A stretch of DNA of 64,000 nt from Thermoactinospora rubra (GTDB lineage: Bacteria; Actinomycetota; Actinomycetes; Streptosporangiales; Streptosporangiaceae): assembly GCF_002093975.1 (NCBI RefSeq), contig NZ_KZ084335.1:21299-85298 (forward strand). Reading direction: 5' to 3'. Within the stretch, counting starts at the first letter, position 1, and each line of letters begins with the position of its first letter. This document shows positions 8,087 to 16,280 of the stretch, piece after piece. Position numbers and translations under genes: made by a program. The notes below the pieces were generated by a model, which was not told the DNA's origin, did not search any database, and saw only the letters and a list, made by a program, of their open reading frames with translations.

Positions 8087-10255
8087 CGTCCTGGTCAGCC
8101 GGAGCAGCAGGAGGTGTTCGGGATACAGGTCGGGCGCCTGGATCCCCACCCGGCCCAGCACCCTCCCCGGGAGGTGCACGCGGCCCGCGGTCAGCCACGC
8201 CGGGAGGACGCTGTTGACTCCCGCGGGCGTGCCGGCGGGCGGGAGGGGTTCCACCCGATACACCGCGTCGGGATCGAGTCCGGGCAGCCGCACGCGGCCG
8301 GGCGGTGCGGTGACGGGGGTGGCCATGGCGACCAGGGCGAAGATCGCCTCGGAGCCGTTCTCGGCCACCACGCCGTGCACCCACAGCGCGGGATCCGGAT
8401 GGTCGGCCCGCACGGTGCGTCCGGTGTGCAGCAGGTCGCGGACGCTCTTGTAGAGCGAGATCCAGCGCGCCAGCTCCTCCAGCTCTGCCGCGGAGGCTCC
8501 GGTGAGGTCCCACTCGATGCCGAAGTGCCCGAACAGCGCCGTTCCTGCGCGGAAGGCCAGGCCGTGGCGGCGTCCGGTGGTGTGGGCGTACGGCGCGCCG
8601 ACGTGCGACCCGATCAGCTCGGGCGGCAGCAGCAGCTGGGTCCAGCGCTGGATCGACTGGCGTTCGAGCGCGTCGATGCAGTCGCTGGCCCACACCCGGT
8701 CGGTGCGCTGGAGGATGCCGAGGTCCACGCGGCATCCGCCGGAGGAGCAGGACTCGATCTCCAGGCCGGGGTGGCGGCGGCGCAGCTCGTCCATCATCCG
8801 GTAGACCGCGAGCACCTGGCGGTGGACGGCGGCCTCGCCGTACGGGCTGTGGCCGGCGTCGACGAGGTCCCGGTTGTGGTCCCACTTGAGGTAGTCGATG
8901 CCGTACTCGCCGACCAGGCTGTCCAGGCGATTGAGCACGTAGGCGTACGCCTCCGGGTGCACCAGGTCGAGCACCTGCTGGTGCCTGGCCTCCGGTGGCG
9001 TGCGCCCGCCGGTCGACATGATCCAGTCGGGGTGGGCGCGGGCGAGAGCGGAGTCCGGGTTGACCATCTCGGGCTCGACCCACAGGCCGAACTGCATGCC
9101 GAGCGCTCGCACGTGCTCCACGAGGGGCCACAGGCCCGAGGGCCAGACGGTCTCGTCGACGTACCAGTCGCCGAGCCCGGCGTGGTCGTCGCGCCGCCCC
9201 CGGAACCACCCGTCGTCGAGCACGAACCGCTCCACGCCCGCCTTCGCGCCCAGATCCGCGAGCCGGCGCAGCTTGTCCAGGTCGTGGTCGAAGTACACGG
9301 CCTCCCAGGTGTTGAGCACGACCGGGCGCGGGCCGGCGGGATGGTGGGGGCGGGCGCGCAGCTCGCGGTGGAACCGCTCCGACACCGCGTCCAGGCCGTG
9401 GCCGTGCGCCGCGTACAGCCAGGGGCCGGTGTACTCCTCGCCGGGCGCCAGCCGTACCTCGCCGGGGAGCAGCAGCTCGCCGCCGCCCAGCACGGCCCGG
9501 CCGTCGGGCAGCCGCTCGGCGAAGGTGGTGTGGTCGCCGCTCCAGGCCACGTGCACGGACCAGACCTCGCCGGAGCGGAAGCCGAAGCCCGGAACGCCGG
9601 CGGTGAGCATGAGGGTCGCGTCGGCGCCGGTGCGGCCGCGGCGGTTCTCGCGCACCCGGGCGCCCACGGTGAACGGCTGGCGCTGCGGCGACCGCTCGCG
9701 CAGGTGCCGCCCGGTCAGGTCGAGCAGTTCGGCGGCGTGGGAGGGCACCGGCAGCGCGAGCACGAGCCCGTCCAGGGTGTACGGCTCGGCCTCGTGCAGG
9801 TTGCCGACGGCGGCGCGCATCTTGACCAGGCCGGCCCTGGTCAGGCCGATGTCCAGCACAAGGGCCAGCCGGGCGGTCGCGTCCTCGGCCCGCACCCGCA
9901 CCAGCCGGTCCTCGTCGCCGTCGCCGGCCTCCACAGACGTCACGGTGAACAGCGGCGACCAGTCCCGGCCGTCCCGGTGGCCGCGCAGGCCGGGCAGCCC
10001 GGGCCAGCCGGTCCCCGGCTCGGGCAGCACCGCGACGGACATGGGCTCATCCAGCGTGTTGGAGACCACCGGGGGCACGCCGGCCAGCGCGAGCTCGGCG
10101 AGCTGCTCGGAGGACAGGTCGCCGAGATCGTCACCCCAGTGCAAGACACGCGGCAACCCCTCGCCGCCGAGGTCGATCAGCAGGCTGACGCCTGCCTCAC
10201 GCAGGTGCAGCAGGCGCGGCTCCGGGTTCGCGCGGGCGGTCTTCTCGGGTGTCAT
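8081..10255 (-). CDS. Alpha-galactosidase, glycoside hydrolase family 36
   Basis: A 724-residue GH36 enzyme without a signal peptide, so it is cytoplasmic. The nucleophile is Asp459 in YLKWDHNRD and the acid/base is Asp525 in WASDCIDA. The preceding FVLDDGWF and LWVEPEMVNPDS blocks and the C-terminal beta domain are typical. It removes galactose from raffinose-family sugars or melibiose. It is divergent from a sugar ABC importer and a GH32 fructosidase, which together would take raffinose to galactose, glucose and fructose. The start at 10255 is preceded by GAAGAGGGAGC. Confidence 0.92.
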   Translation of the reverse strand: MTPEKTARANPEPRLLHLREAGVSLLIDLGGEGLPRVLHWGDDLGDLSSEQLAELALAGVPPVVSNTLDEPMSVAVLPEPGTGWPGLPGLRGHRDGRDWSPLFTVTSVEAGDGDEDRLVRVRAEDATARLALVLDIGLTRAGLVKMRAAVGNLHEAEPYTLDGLVLALPVPSHAAELLDLTGRHLRERSPQRQPFTVGARVRENRRGRTGADATLMLTAGVPGFGFRSGEVWSVHVAWSGDHTTFAERLPDGRAVLGGGELLLPGEVRLAPGEEYTGPWLYAAHGHGLDAVSERFHRELRARPHHPAGPRPVVLNTWEAVYFDHDLDKLRRLADLGAKAGVERFVLDDGWFRGRRDDHAGLGDWYVDETVWPSGLWPLVEHVRALGMQFGLWVEPEMVNPDSALARAHPDWIMSTGGRTPPEARHQQVLDLVHPEAYAYVLNRLDSLVGEYGIDYLKWDHNRDLVDAGHSPYGEAAVHRQVLAVYRMMDELRRRHPGLEIESCSSGGCRVDLGILQRTDRVWASDCIDALERQSIQRWTQLLLPPELIGSHVGAPYAHTTGRRHGLAFRAGTALFGHFGIEWDLTGASAAELEELARWISLYKSVRDLLHTGRTVRADHPDPALWVHGVVAENGSEAIFALVAMATPVTAPPGRVRLPGLDPDAVYRVEPLPPAGTPAGVNSVLPAWLTAGRVHLPGRVLGRVGIQAPDLYPEHLLLLRLTRTS

Positions 10256-10365
10256 GAAGCTCCCTCTTCGGAAAGGGCAAGTCTGAACAAGGCGGTTCGG
10301 TGGTGCGGTTTCGCGTGTTCCACGGGTGCGAGCCGGGGGAGCCGTGCCCCCGGCGGGCGGGACGG

Positions 10366-11393
10366 TCAGGGCCGGACCGCGGGCGCGGTGCTTTGCCGTG
10401 CCACCAGCACGCTGGGCACCAGCCGCTGCGCGGGCGGGGCGTCGGGGGCGGTGAGATGGTCGATGAGCGCCTCCACCGCGGCGGCCGCGATCTCCCGGGC
10501 GGGCGGGGTGGCCGAGGTCAGCTGCGGGTCGGTCCACTCCGGCTCGCCGTTGGAGCACAAGACCAGGGACAGCCGCTCGGGTATCGGGCGGCCGAGCGCG
10601 CGCGCCTCCCGCATCGCACCCAGGGTGGCCTCCCAGTTGTAGGAGATGACGGCCGTGGTGTGCGGCGCGGTCTCCAGGAGTGAGCGGAGCGCCGCCCTTC
10701 CGGCCGCGATGGTGTGCTCGCCGGCCACGATGGCGCACTCGAGCCCGCGCTCGGCGCACGTCTTGCGGACGGCGTCGGCGAAGCGCACCGCCGCGCCGAT
10801 GCCGCGGGTGCCGCGCTCGTACGGCGCGTTCAGCATGCCGATCGACCGGTGCCCGAGCTCGGCGAAGTGGTCGATCACCAGGCCGGCGATCTGGTCGAAG
10901 TCCGCGTCCGCGTAGGGCAGGCGGTCGGGGCTGCGGGTGCGCCCGATCAGCCCGACGGGGATCCCGGCCGAGGTGAGCAGCCGCACCCGCTGGTCGGAGA
11001 GGGCGACCTGCATGAGCAGGAACCCCGCGACCAGCCCGGTCCTGGCCAGCTGGCGCAGCCCGTCCAGGTCGCGCGAGCCGGAGGTCCACAGCCGGAGGTC
11101 CACAGCACGACGTGGAAGCCGCGCTTCCTGGCGGCCTCGGTGGCGGCCAGGATGTATTCCATGTCCGTCCCGACGATCGTGCGCGGCTCGGAGGGGAAGA
11201 CGATGGCGATGATCCGGCTGCGGCCACCGGCCAAGGCACTCGCCATGGCGTTGGGTGTGTAGCCGAGCTGCTCCATCGCGGCGAGGACCCGCTGGCGGGT
11301 CTCCGGGCGGATGGAGGGGGCGCCCGCGATCACGTGGGAGACGGTGCCGGTGGAGACTCCGGCGAGGCGGGCGACGTCGGCTCTGGTGACCAT
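10366..11393 (-). pseudogene. LacI-family sugar regulator, frameshifted by a 14-bp tandem duplication
   Basis: The N-terminal HTH (TRADVARLAGVSTGTVSHV) starts at the ATG at 11393 and reads through GFHVVLWTSG. The rest of the sugar-binding domain then continues in another frame from SRDLDGLRQLA to a stop at 10366. The break is exactly where a 14-base unit occurs twice in tandem (11077-11090 and 11091-11104); removing one copy restores a normal LacI protein of about 337 residues. It would have repressed the divergent sugar transport genes through the twin TGACGCGCGTCA palindromes. If the duplication is real, the operon may be derepressed; a sequencing or assembly error is the alternative. Confidence 0.85.
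11077..11104. repeat. 14-bp perfect tandem duplication inside the lacI-type gene
   Basis: GCCGGAGGTCCACA occurs twice in immediate succession. Because 14 is not a multiple of three it shifts the reading frame. The codons for LWTSG are duplicated, which accounts fully for the frame break. Confidence 0.95.
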
Positions 11394-11497
11394 GTGCCAA
11401 GTGTCCTGCGGATGTCGGGTGGAGACCAATCGGGGATGAACGTTACGCATCTGTAACCGCCTGGTGGTTCAGATGTCACGCGGACTATTTCTATCTT

Positions 11498-11509
11498 TGA
11501 CGCGCGTCA
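11498..11509. promoter_or_regulatory. LacI-type operator 1, TGACGCGCGTCA
   Basis: A perfect 12-bp palindrome with the central CpG typical of LacI-family operators. It lies between the divergent regulator and sugar-transport genes, 17 bp (centre to centre) from an identical palindrome. Confidence 0.8.
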
Positions 11510-11513
11510 CTTT

Positions 11514-11527
11514 TTGACGCGCGTCAA
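11514..11527. promoter_or_regulatory. LacI-type operator 2, TTGACGCGCGTCAA
   Basis: A perfect 14-bp palindrome sharing its 12-bp core with the site at 11498-11509 and ending 45 bases before the solute-binding protein start. Binding here would cover the promoter region of the transport operon. Confidence 0.82.
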
Positions 11528-11572
11528 TACTAGCCCGTCGTCGAGCCCCCGCGGCAGTACAAGGAGTCACAG

Positions 11573-12898
11573 ATGCGACGGACGAAACTCATCACGACGT
11601 TGGTGCCCGCCACGGCGGCCGTGCTGCTCGCGAGCGGTTGCCTCAACGACGGCGGCTCGACGGCGAGCAGTGCGGGCCGCGACGGCGGCAGCGGCGACAA
11701 GACCGTGGAGATCATGACCGGTCTCACCGGCGACGGCCTGGAGGCCCTGAAGGTGTCGCTGGAGCCGTACGCCAAGCAGCAGGGCATCACGATCAAGTGG
11801 TCGCCCGCCGACAACTTCAACCAGCTCATCGTCACCCGGGTACAGGGCAACAACCTGCCCGACATCGCGCTGTTCCCGCAGCCGGGCATCATGAAGGACC
11901 TCGCCGCCAAGGGACGACTCGCCCCGCTGGACGGCATCCTCGACCTGCCGACGCTGAAAAGCAGCATGTCGGCCGGGACGCTGGAGGCCGGCACCCATGA
12001 CGGCAAGCTCTACGGGCTCATGGTCAGCATGAACGTCAAGAGCCTCGTCTTCTACCCCAAGCAGGCGTTCGAGTCGGCCGGCTACCCGATCCCGAAATCC
12101 ATCCCCGAGCTTCTCCAGCTCACCGACAAGATCAAGGCCGATGGGAAGATCCCCTGGTGCCTGGGCATCGAGTCGGGCCCGGCCACCGGCTGGCCCGCCA
12201 CCGACTGGATCGAGGAGCTGGTGCTCAAGTACGGAGGCATCGACAAGTACAACCAGTGGGTCGAGCACAAGATCCCCTTCGACTCCCCGCTGGTACGGCA
12301 GGCCGCCGGCACCTTCGAGAAGATCGCCTTCACCGAGGGCAACGTGCTCGGCGGGCGCAAGTCCATCTCCAGCAACGCCTTCGGCACGGCGGGCAACCCC
12401 ATGTTCCGCAACCCGCCCGGCTGCTACCTGTTCAAGCAGGGCAACTTCGTCGCGGCCAAGGGCTTCTTCCCCGACGACGTGCTGGCCGACATCGACAACC
12501 GTCTCGGCGTCTTCGGATTCCCCCCGGCCACCGCCGGCGGGGACAACCCGGTGGAGGGCGGCGGCGACCTGGCGGGCCTGTTCAGCAAGGACAACGAGGC
12601 CGCCAAGAAGGTCCTGCAGTACATGAGCACCAAGGACTTCGGCGCGGCCGGGGCCAAGACCGGGGCGTGGCTGTCCCCGCACAAGGACTTCGACGTCTCC
12701 CACTACCCGTCGAAGACCATCCGGGACATCGCTGAGATCGCCTACGGCTCGACCTCGTTCGCCTTCGACGGGTCCGACGCGATGCCCGGAGCGGTCGGCT
12801 CCGGGACGTTCTGGAAGGCCATGACCTCCTGGATCAGCGGCCAGCAGACCACCGACGAGGCGCTGAAGTCCATCGACGCGAGCTGGCCGGCCAACTGA
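11573..12898 (+). CDS. Sugar ABC transporter substrate-binding lipoprotein (alpha-glucoside/raffinose type)
   Basis: A 441-residue exported lipoprotein. The signal peptide ends in the lipobox LASGC with the lipidated Cys at residue 23, followed by a Gly/Ser-rich tether. The body (NLPDIALFPQPG, PWCLGIESGPATGWPATDW) resembles alpha-glucoside-binding AglE-like proteins. It delivers oligosaccharide to the two permeases downstream. The position beside alpha-galactosidase and a fructosidase suggests raffinose or sucrose-type substrates. First gene of the operon, controlled by the twin palindromes just upstream. Confidence 0.88.
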   Translation: MRRTKLITTLVPATAAVLLASGCLNDGGSTASSAGRDGGSGDKTVEIMTGLTGDGLEALKVSLEPYAKQQGITIKWSPADNFNQLIVTRVQGNNLPDIALFPQPGIMKDLAAKGRLAPLDGILDLPTLKSSMSAGTLEAGTHDGKLYGLMVSMNVKSLVFYPKQAFESAGYPIPKSIPELLQLTDKIKADGKIPWCLGIESGPATGWPATDWIEELVLKYGGIDKYNQWVEHKIPFDSPLVRQAAGTFEKIAFTEGNVLGGRKSISSNAFGTAGNPMFRNPPGCYLFKQGNFVAAKGFFPDDVLADIDNRLGVFGFPPATAGGDNPVEGGGDLAGLFSKDNEAAKKVLQYMSTKDFGAAGAKTGAWLSPHKDFDVSHYPSKTIRDIAEIAYGSTSFAFDGSDAMPGAVGSGTFWKAMTSWISGQQTTDEALKSIDASWPAN

Positions 12899-12914
12899 CC
12901 CTGGGAGCAACGCC

Positions 12915-13898
12915 ATGCTGGTCAAGACGATCAACGCCATCCTGGCCGTCGTCGCGGGAGTGGGCGGCGCACTGCTGCTGTTCTGGGTCCTCAACCGGCT
13001 GGCGGAGCTGTTGCCGGGCCGATGGGAGGCGTGGCTCAAGCCGTACCTCTACATCGGCCCGGCCTTCCTCGCGATCTGCCTGTACCTGATCTACCCGGCG
13101 ATCCAGACGGTCAACTACAGCTTCGCGAACGCCGACAGCACCGCCTACGTCGGGGTGGAGAACTACACCTCGCTCCTGGGATCGCCGGGATTCCGCTCCA
13201 CCCTGGTCAACACGCTCCTGTGGATCGTCATCGTGCCCGCGGCCACCATCGGTCTCGGGCTCGGCATCGCCGTCCTCGCCGACCGGCTCAAACCGCGCGC
13301 CGAGAAGCTGGCCAAGACGGCCGTCTTCATGCCCATGGCCATCTCCGCCGTGGGCGCGGGCACCATCTGGCGCTTCGTCTACGCGGCCAACCCGCCGGGA
13401 GAGCCCCAGATCGGCCTGCAGAACGCGATCGTGACGGGCCTGGGCATGGAGCCGGTCAACTGGCTCCAGATCAGCCAGTTCAAGTTCAACAGCCTCGAGC
13501 TCATGGTGATGCTGCTGTGGGCACAGGTCGGGTTCGCCATGGTGCTGCTGTCGGCGGCCATCAAGAGCGTGCCCGCCGAGACCCTGGAGGCGGCCAGGAT
13601 CGACGGGGCCGGCGAGTTCCACATCTTCCGCAAGGTGATCGTCCCGCAGATCCGCGGGACGATCATCACGGTCTTCGTCACGGTGACGATCGGCGTCATG
13701 AAGCTCTTCGACATCGTCTACGTCATGACCAACGGCGACTTCGACACCAACGTCATCGGCGTGCAGTTCTTCAACGAGCTGTTCACGAACTTCCACAACG
13801 GGCGGGCGGCGGCGATCGTGGTCATGCTGATGATCGCCATCGTGCCCATCATGATCTACCAGGTGCGGCAGTTCCGCGCCGAGGAGGCGGGACGATGA
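12915..13898 (+). CDS. Sugar ABC transporter permease, first subunit (AglF-like)
   Basis: A 327-residue inner-membrane protein with about seven to eight hydrophobic segments. The EAA loop ETLEAARIDGAGEFHIFRKVIVP docks an ATPase (read as ETLEAARIDGAGEFHIF plus RKVIVP). It forms the channel with the next gene, which it overlaps by ATGA. The start follows GGGAG. No ATPase gene lies in the cluster, so a shared multi-operon ATPase such as MsiK is probably used, as is usual in actinomycetes. Confidence 0.88.
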   Translation: MLVKTINAILAVVAGVGGALLLFWVLNRLAELLPGRWEAWLKPYLYIGPAFLAICLYLIYPAIQTVNYSFANADSTAYVGVENYTSLLGSPGFRSTLVNTLLWIVIVPAATIGLGLGIAVLADRLKPRAEKLAKTAVFMPMAISAVGAGTIWRFVYAANPPGEPQIGLQNAIVTGLGMEPVNWLQISQFKFNSLELMVMLLWAQVGFAMVLLSAAIKSVPAETLEAARIDGAGEFHIFRKVIVPQIRGTIITVFVTVTIGVMKLFDIVYVMTNGDFDTNVIGVQFFNELFTNFHNGRAAAIVVMLMIAIVPIMIYQVRQFRAEEAGR

Positions 13899-14806
13899 GC
13901 GTCGCCACCCGATCCGAGACACGTCCCGCCCTGCACCGGAAGGCGGCGCGGCGCCCGGCGCGCACCCGGGGCGAGGCCACCGTGATCGCCAAGATCACGA
14001 TGGCGTTCGTCTGCACGCTGTGGCTGCTCCCCACCGTCGGCCTGCTCGTCACGTCCTTCCGGACCAAGGACGACGCGAACACCAGCGGCTGGTGGACGGT
14101 CCTCACCGACCCCGCCTCCCTGGCCCGCCTGACCACCGACGCCTACGGCGAGGTCATCGCCCAGGCCAACCTCGACGAGGCGTTCGTCAACAGCTTCGCC
14201 ATCGCGCTGCCCGCCACGTTCATCCCGCTCCTCATCGCGGCGTTCGCGGCCTACGCGTTCGCGTTCATGAGCTTCCCGGGGCGCAACGCGCTGTTCATCC
14301 TGATCGTCAGCCTGCTGGTCGTGCCCAACTACGTGGCGCTCGTCCCGGTGCTGCAGCTGTACGGCGACCTGCGTCTCACCGGGACGTTCCCGGCCGCCTG
14401 GCTGGCCCACATCGGGTTCGGCATGTCCCTGGCGATCTACATCCTGCGCAACTACATGGCGACCCTGCCCAGGTCGGTGCTCGAGTCGGCGAGGATCGAC
14501 GGCGCGAGCCACTTCACGACGTTCTGGCGCGTCATCATGCCGATGTCCGTGCCGGCCCTGGCCTCCTTCGCCATCTTCCAGTTCCTGTGGGTGTGGAACG
14601 ACCTGCTGGTGGCGCTGGTCTTCGTCGGGCCGGGGGAGAACCAGCCGATCACGGTGGCGGTCAAGGCCCTCATCGGCCAGCAGGGCCAGGGATGGCAGCT
14701 GGTCACGGCCGGCGGTCTGGTGTCGATGGTCGTGCCCGTCCTGTTCTTCCTGTCGCTGCAAAGGTTCTTCGTGCGCGGCCTCACGGCCGGGTCCGTGAAG
14801 GGCTGA
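13895..14806 (+). CDS. Sugar ABC transporter permease, second subunit (AglG-like)
   Basis: A 303-residue permease with six predicted membrane segments after a basic 30-residue N-terminus. The EAA motif SVLESARIDGASHFTTFWRV is present. It pairs with the preceding permease, which it overlaps by four bases. It is followed after 28 bases by the GH32 gene, so uptake and cytoplasmic hydrolysis are encoded in one transcript. Confidence 0.88.
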   Translation: MSVATRSETRPALHRKAARRPARTRGEATVIAKITMAFVCTLWLLPTVGLLVTSFRTKDDANTSGWWTVLTDPASLARLTTDAYGEVIAQANLDEAFVNSFAIALPATFIPLLIAAFAAYAFAFMSFPGRNALFILIVSLLVVPNYVALVPVLQLYGDLRLTGTFPAAWLAHIGFGMSLAIYILRNYMATLPRSVLESARIDGASHFTTFWRVIMPMSVPALASFAIFQFLWVWNDLLVALVFVGPGENQPITVAVKALIGQQGQGWQLVTAGGLVSMVVPVLFFLSLQRFFVRGLTAGSVKG

Positions 14807-14834
14807 CCACGTTTCCACCGTTCGAGGAGAGTTC

Positions 14835-16280
14835 TTGTCCCACCGCTCCCTGCCCCGGCGCGAGCCGTACCGCCCGCAGATCCACTACACGCCCGCGCGC
14901 AACTGGATGAACGATCCCAATGGGCTGGTCTGGCACGACGGCGAATATCACCTGTTCTACCAGTACAACCCTGAAGGCGATCAGTGGGGCAACATGTCGT
15001 GGGGCCACGCGGTCAGCCCCGACCTGGTGCACTGGGAGGAACTCGGCACGGCCATCCCGGCGACCGAGGACGAGCACGTCTTCTCGGGCAGCGTCGTGAT
15101 CGACGAGCACGGCACCGCGGGCTTCGGCAGGTCCGCCGCGGTCGCCGTCTACACCGCGAGCTGCCAGCGGACCGGCGTCCAGACGCAGGCGCTCGCCTCC
15201 AGCGCCGACCGTGGCCGGACCTGGACCCGCTACCGCGGCAATCCGGTCCTCGACATCGGTTCCAAGGACTTCCGCGATCCGAAGGTGTTCTGGTACGCCG
15301 AGGGCGGCTACTGGATCATGGCGATCGCGCGGTGCTCCGAGCGGCGGATCGCCCTGTACCGGTCCGCCGACCTGAAGGCGTGGACCTGGCTCAGCGACTT
15401 CGGCCCCGCCGGGGCGACGCTGGGCGAGTGGGAGATGCCGGACCTGTTCCGGCTGCCCCTCGAGGGCGGGGGATCCAGGTGGGTGATGCTGGTCAGCGTC
15501 AACCCGGGCGGCCCCGCCGGAGGCTCCGGCGTGCAGTACTTCGTCGGCGACTTCGACGGCGTGACCTTCACGCCGGAGGACGCCTCGGGCTCCTGGGCCG
15601 ATGTCGGCCGCGACTTCTACGCCGCCGCCACCTGGGAGGGCACGCCGGAGGGACGGCGCTGCCTGATCGGCTGGATGGCCAACTGGGGTGACGCCGCGGC
15701 CATCCCCACCCATCCCTGGCGCGGCGCCATGACCCTCTCCCGCGAGCTGTCGCTCGTCACCGCCGGCGGGCGGACCTGGCTGGCGCAGCGCCCCGTCGCG
15801 GCGGTTCGCGACCTGCGCGCGGGCGAGCCGTTCACGTTCGGCGATCTCGAAGTGAGGGGCGACGTGCCGCTGCTCGGCCACCTGGACGAGGGCGCGCTGG
15901 AGGTGACCGCGGAGTTCGAGCCGGGTACGGCCGAGCGCGCAGGGCTCGTCCTCGGGGACGGCGCCATCGTGATCGGATACGACGCGCGGACGGGAGAGCT
16001 GTTCGCCGAGCGCGGACCCGGCCCCGTCACGGCCGGCCGCCACGGGGGCACGGCCGTGCTCCGGGACGGCAGGATCCGGTTCACCGCCTACGTGGACGCG
16101 TGCTCGGTGGAGGTCTTCAGCGACGACGGGCGGACCGTCATCACCGACCTCTTCTTCCCCGAGCGCCGGGCCCTCGGCCTGTCGGCCGTGGGCGGGACCG
16201 CGTCACTGGTCTCGCTGGTCGTCCAGCCTCTCCGGCCGGCTCGGCGTGACGTCCGCTCACCCGGTCCGCACGGTGCCTAG
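14835..16280 (+). CDS. Cytoplasmic GH32 beta-fructosidase (sucrose/raffinose hydrolase)
   Basis: A 481-residue GH32 enzyme without a signal peptide. The nucleophile is Asp27 in WMNDPNG, the transition-state stabiliser is Asp148 in FRDPKV, and the acid/base is Glu200 in WEMPDLF. A C-terminal beta-sandwich follows (about 350-470). It cleaves the fructose residue from sucrose or raffinose. Translation starts at a TTG at 14835, seven bases after CGAGGAGA. With the alpha-galactosidase it completes raffinose breakdown. The last four bases overlap the convergent ThDP-enzyme gene. Confidence 0.9.
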   Translation: MSHRSLPRREPYRPQIHYTPARNWMNDPNGLVWHDGEYHLFYQYNPEGDQWGNMSWGHAVSPDLVHWEELGTAIPATEDEHVFSGSVVIDEHGTAGFGRSAAVAVYTASCQRTGVQTQALASSADRGRTWTRYRGNPVLDIGSKDFRDPKVFWYAEGGYWIMAIARCSERRIALYRSADLKAWTWLSDFGPAGATLGEWEMPDLFRLPLEGGGSRWVMLVSVNPGGPAGGSGVQYFVGDFDGVTFTPEDASGSWADVGRDFYAAATWEGTPEGRRCLIGWMANWGDAAAIPTHPWRGAMTLSRELSLVTAGGRTWLAQRPVAAVRDLRAGEPFTFGDLEVRGDVPLLGHLDEGALEVTAEFEPGTAERAGLVLGDGAIVIGYDARTGELFAERGPGPVTAGRHGGTAVLRDGRIRFTAYVDACSVEVFSDDGRTVITDLFFPERRALGLSAVGGTASLVSLVVQPLRPARRDVRSPGPHGA

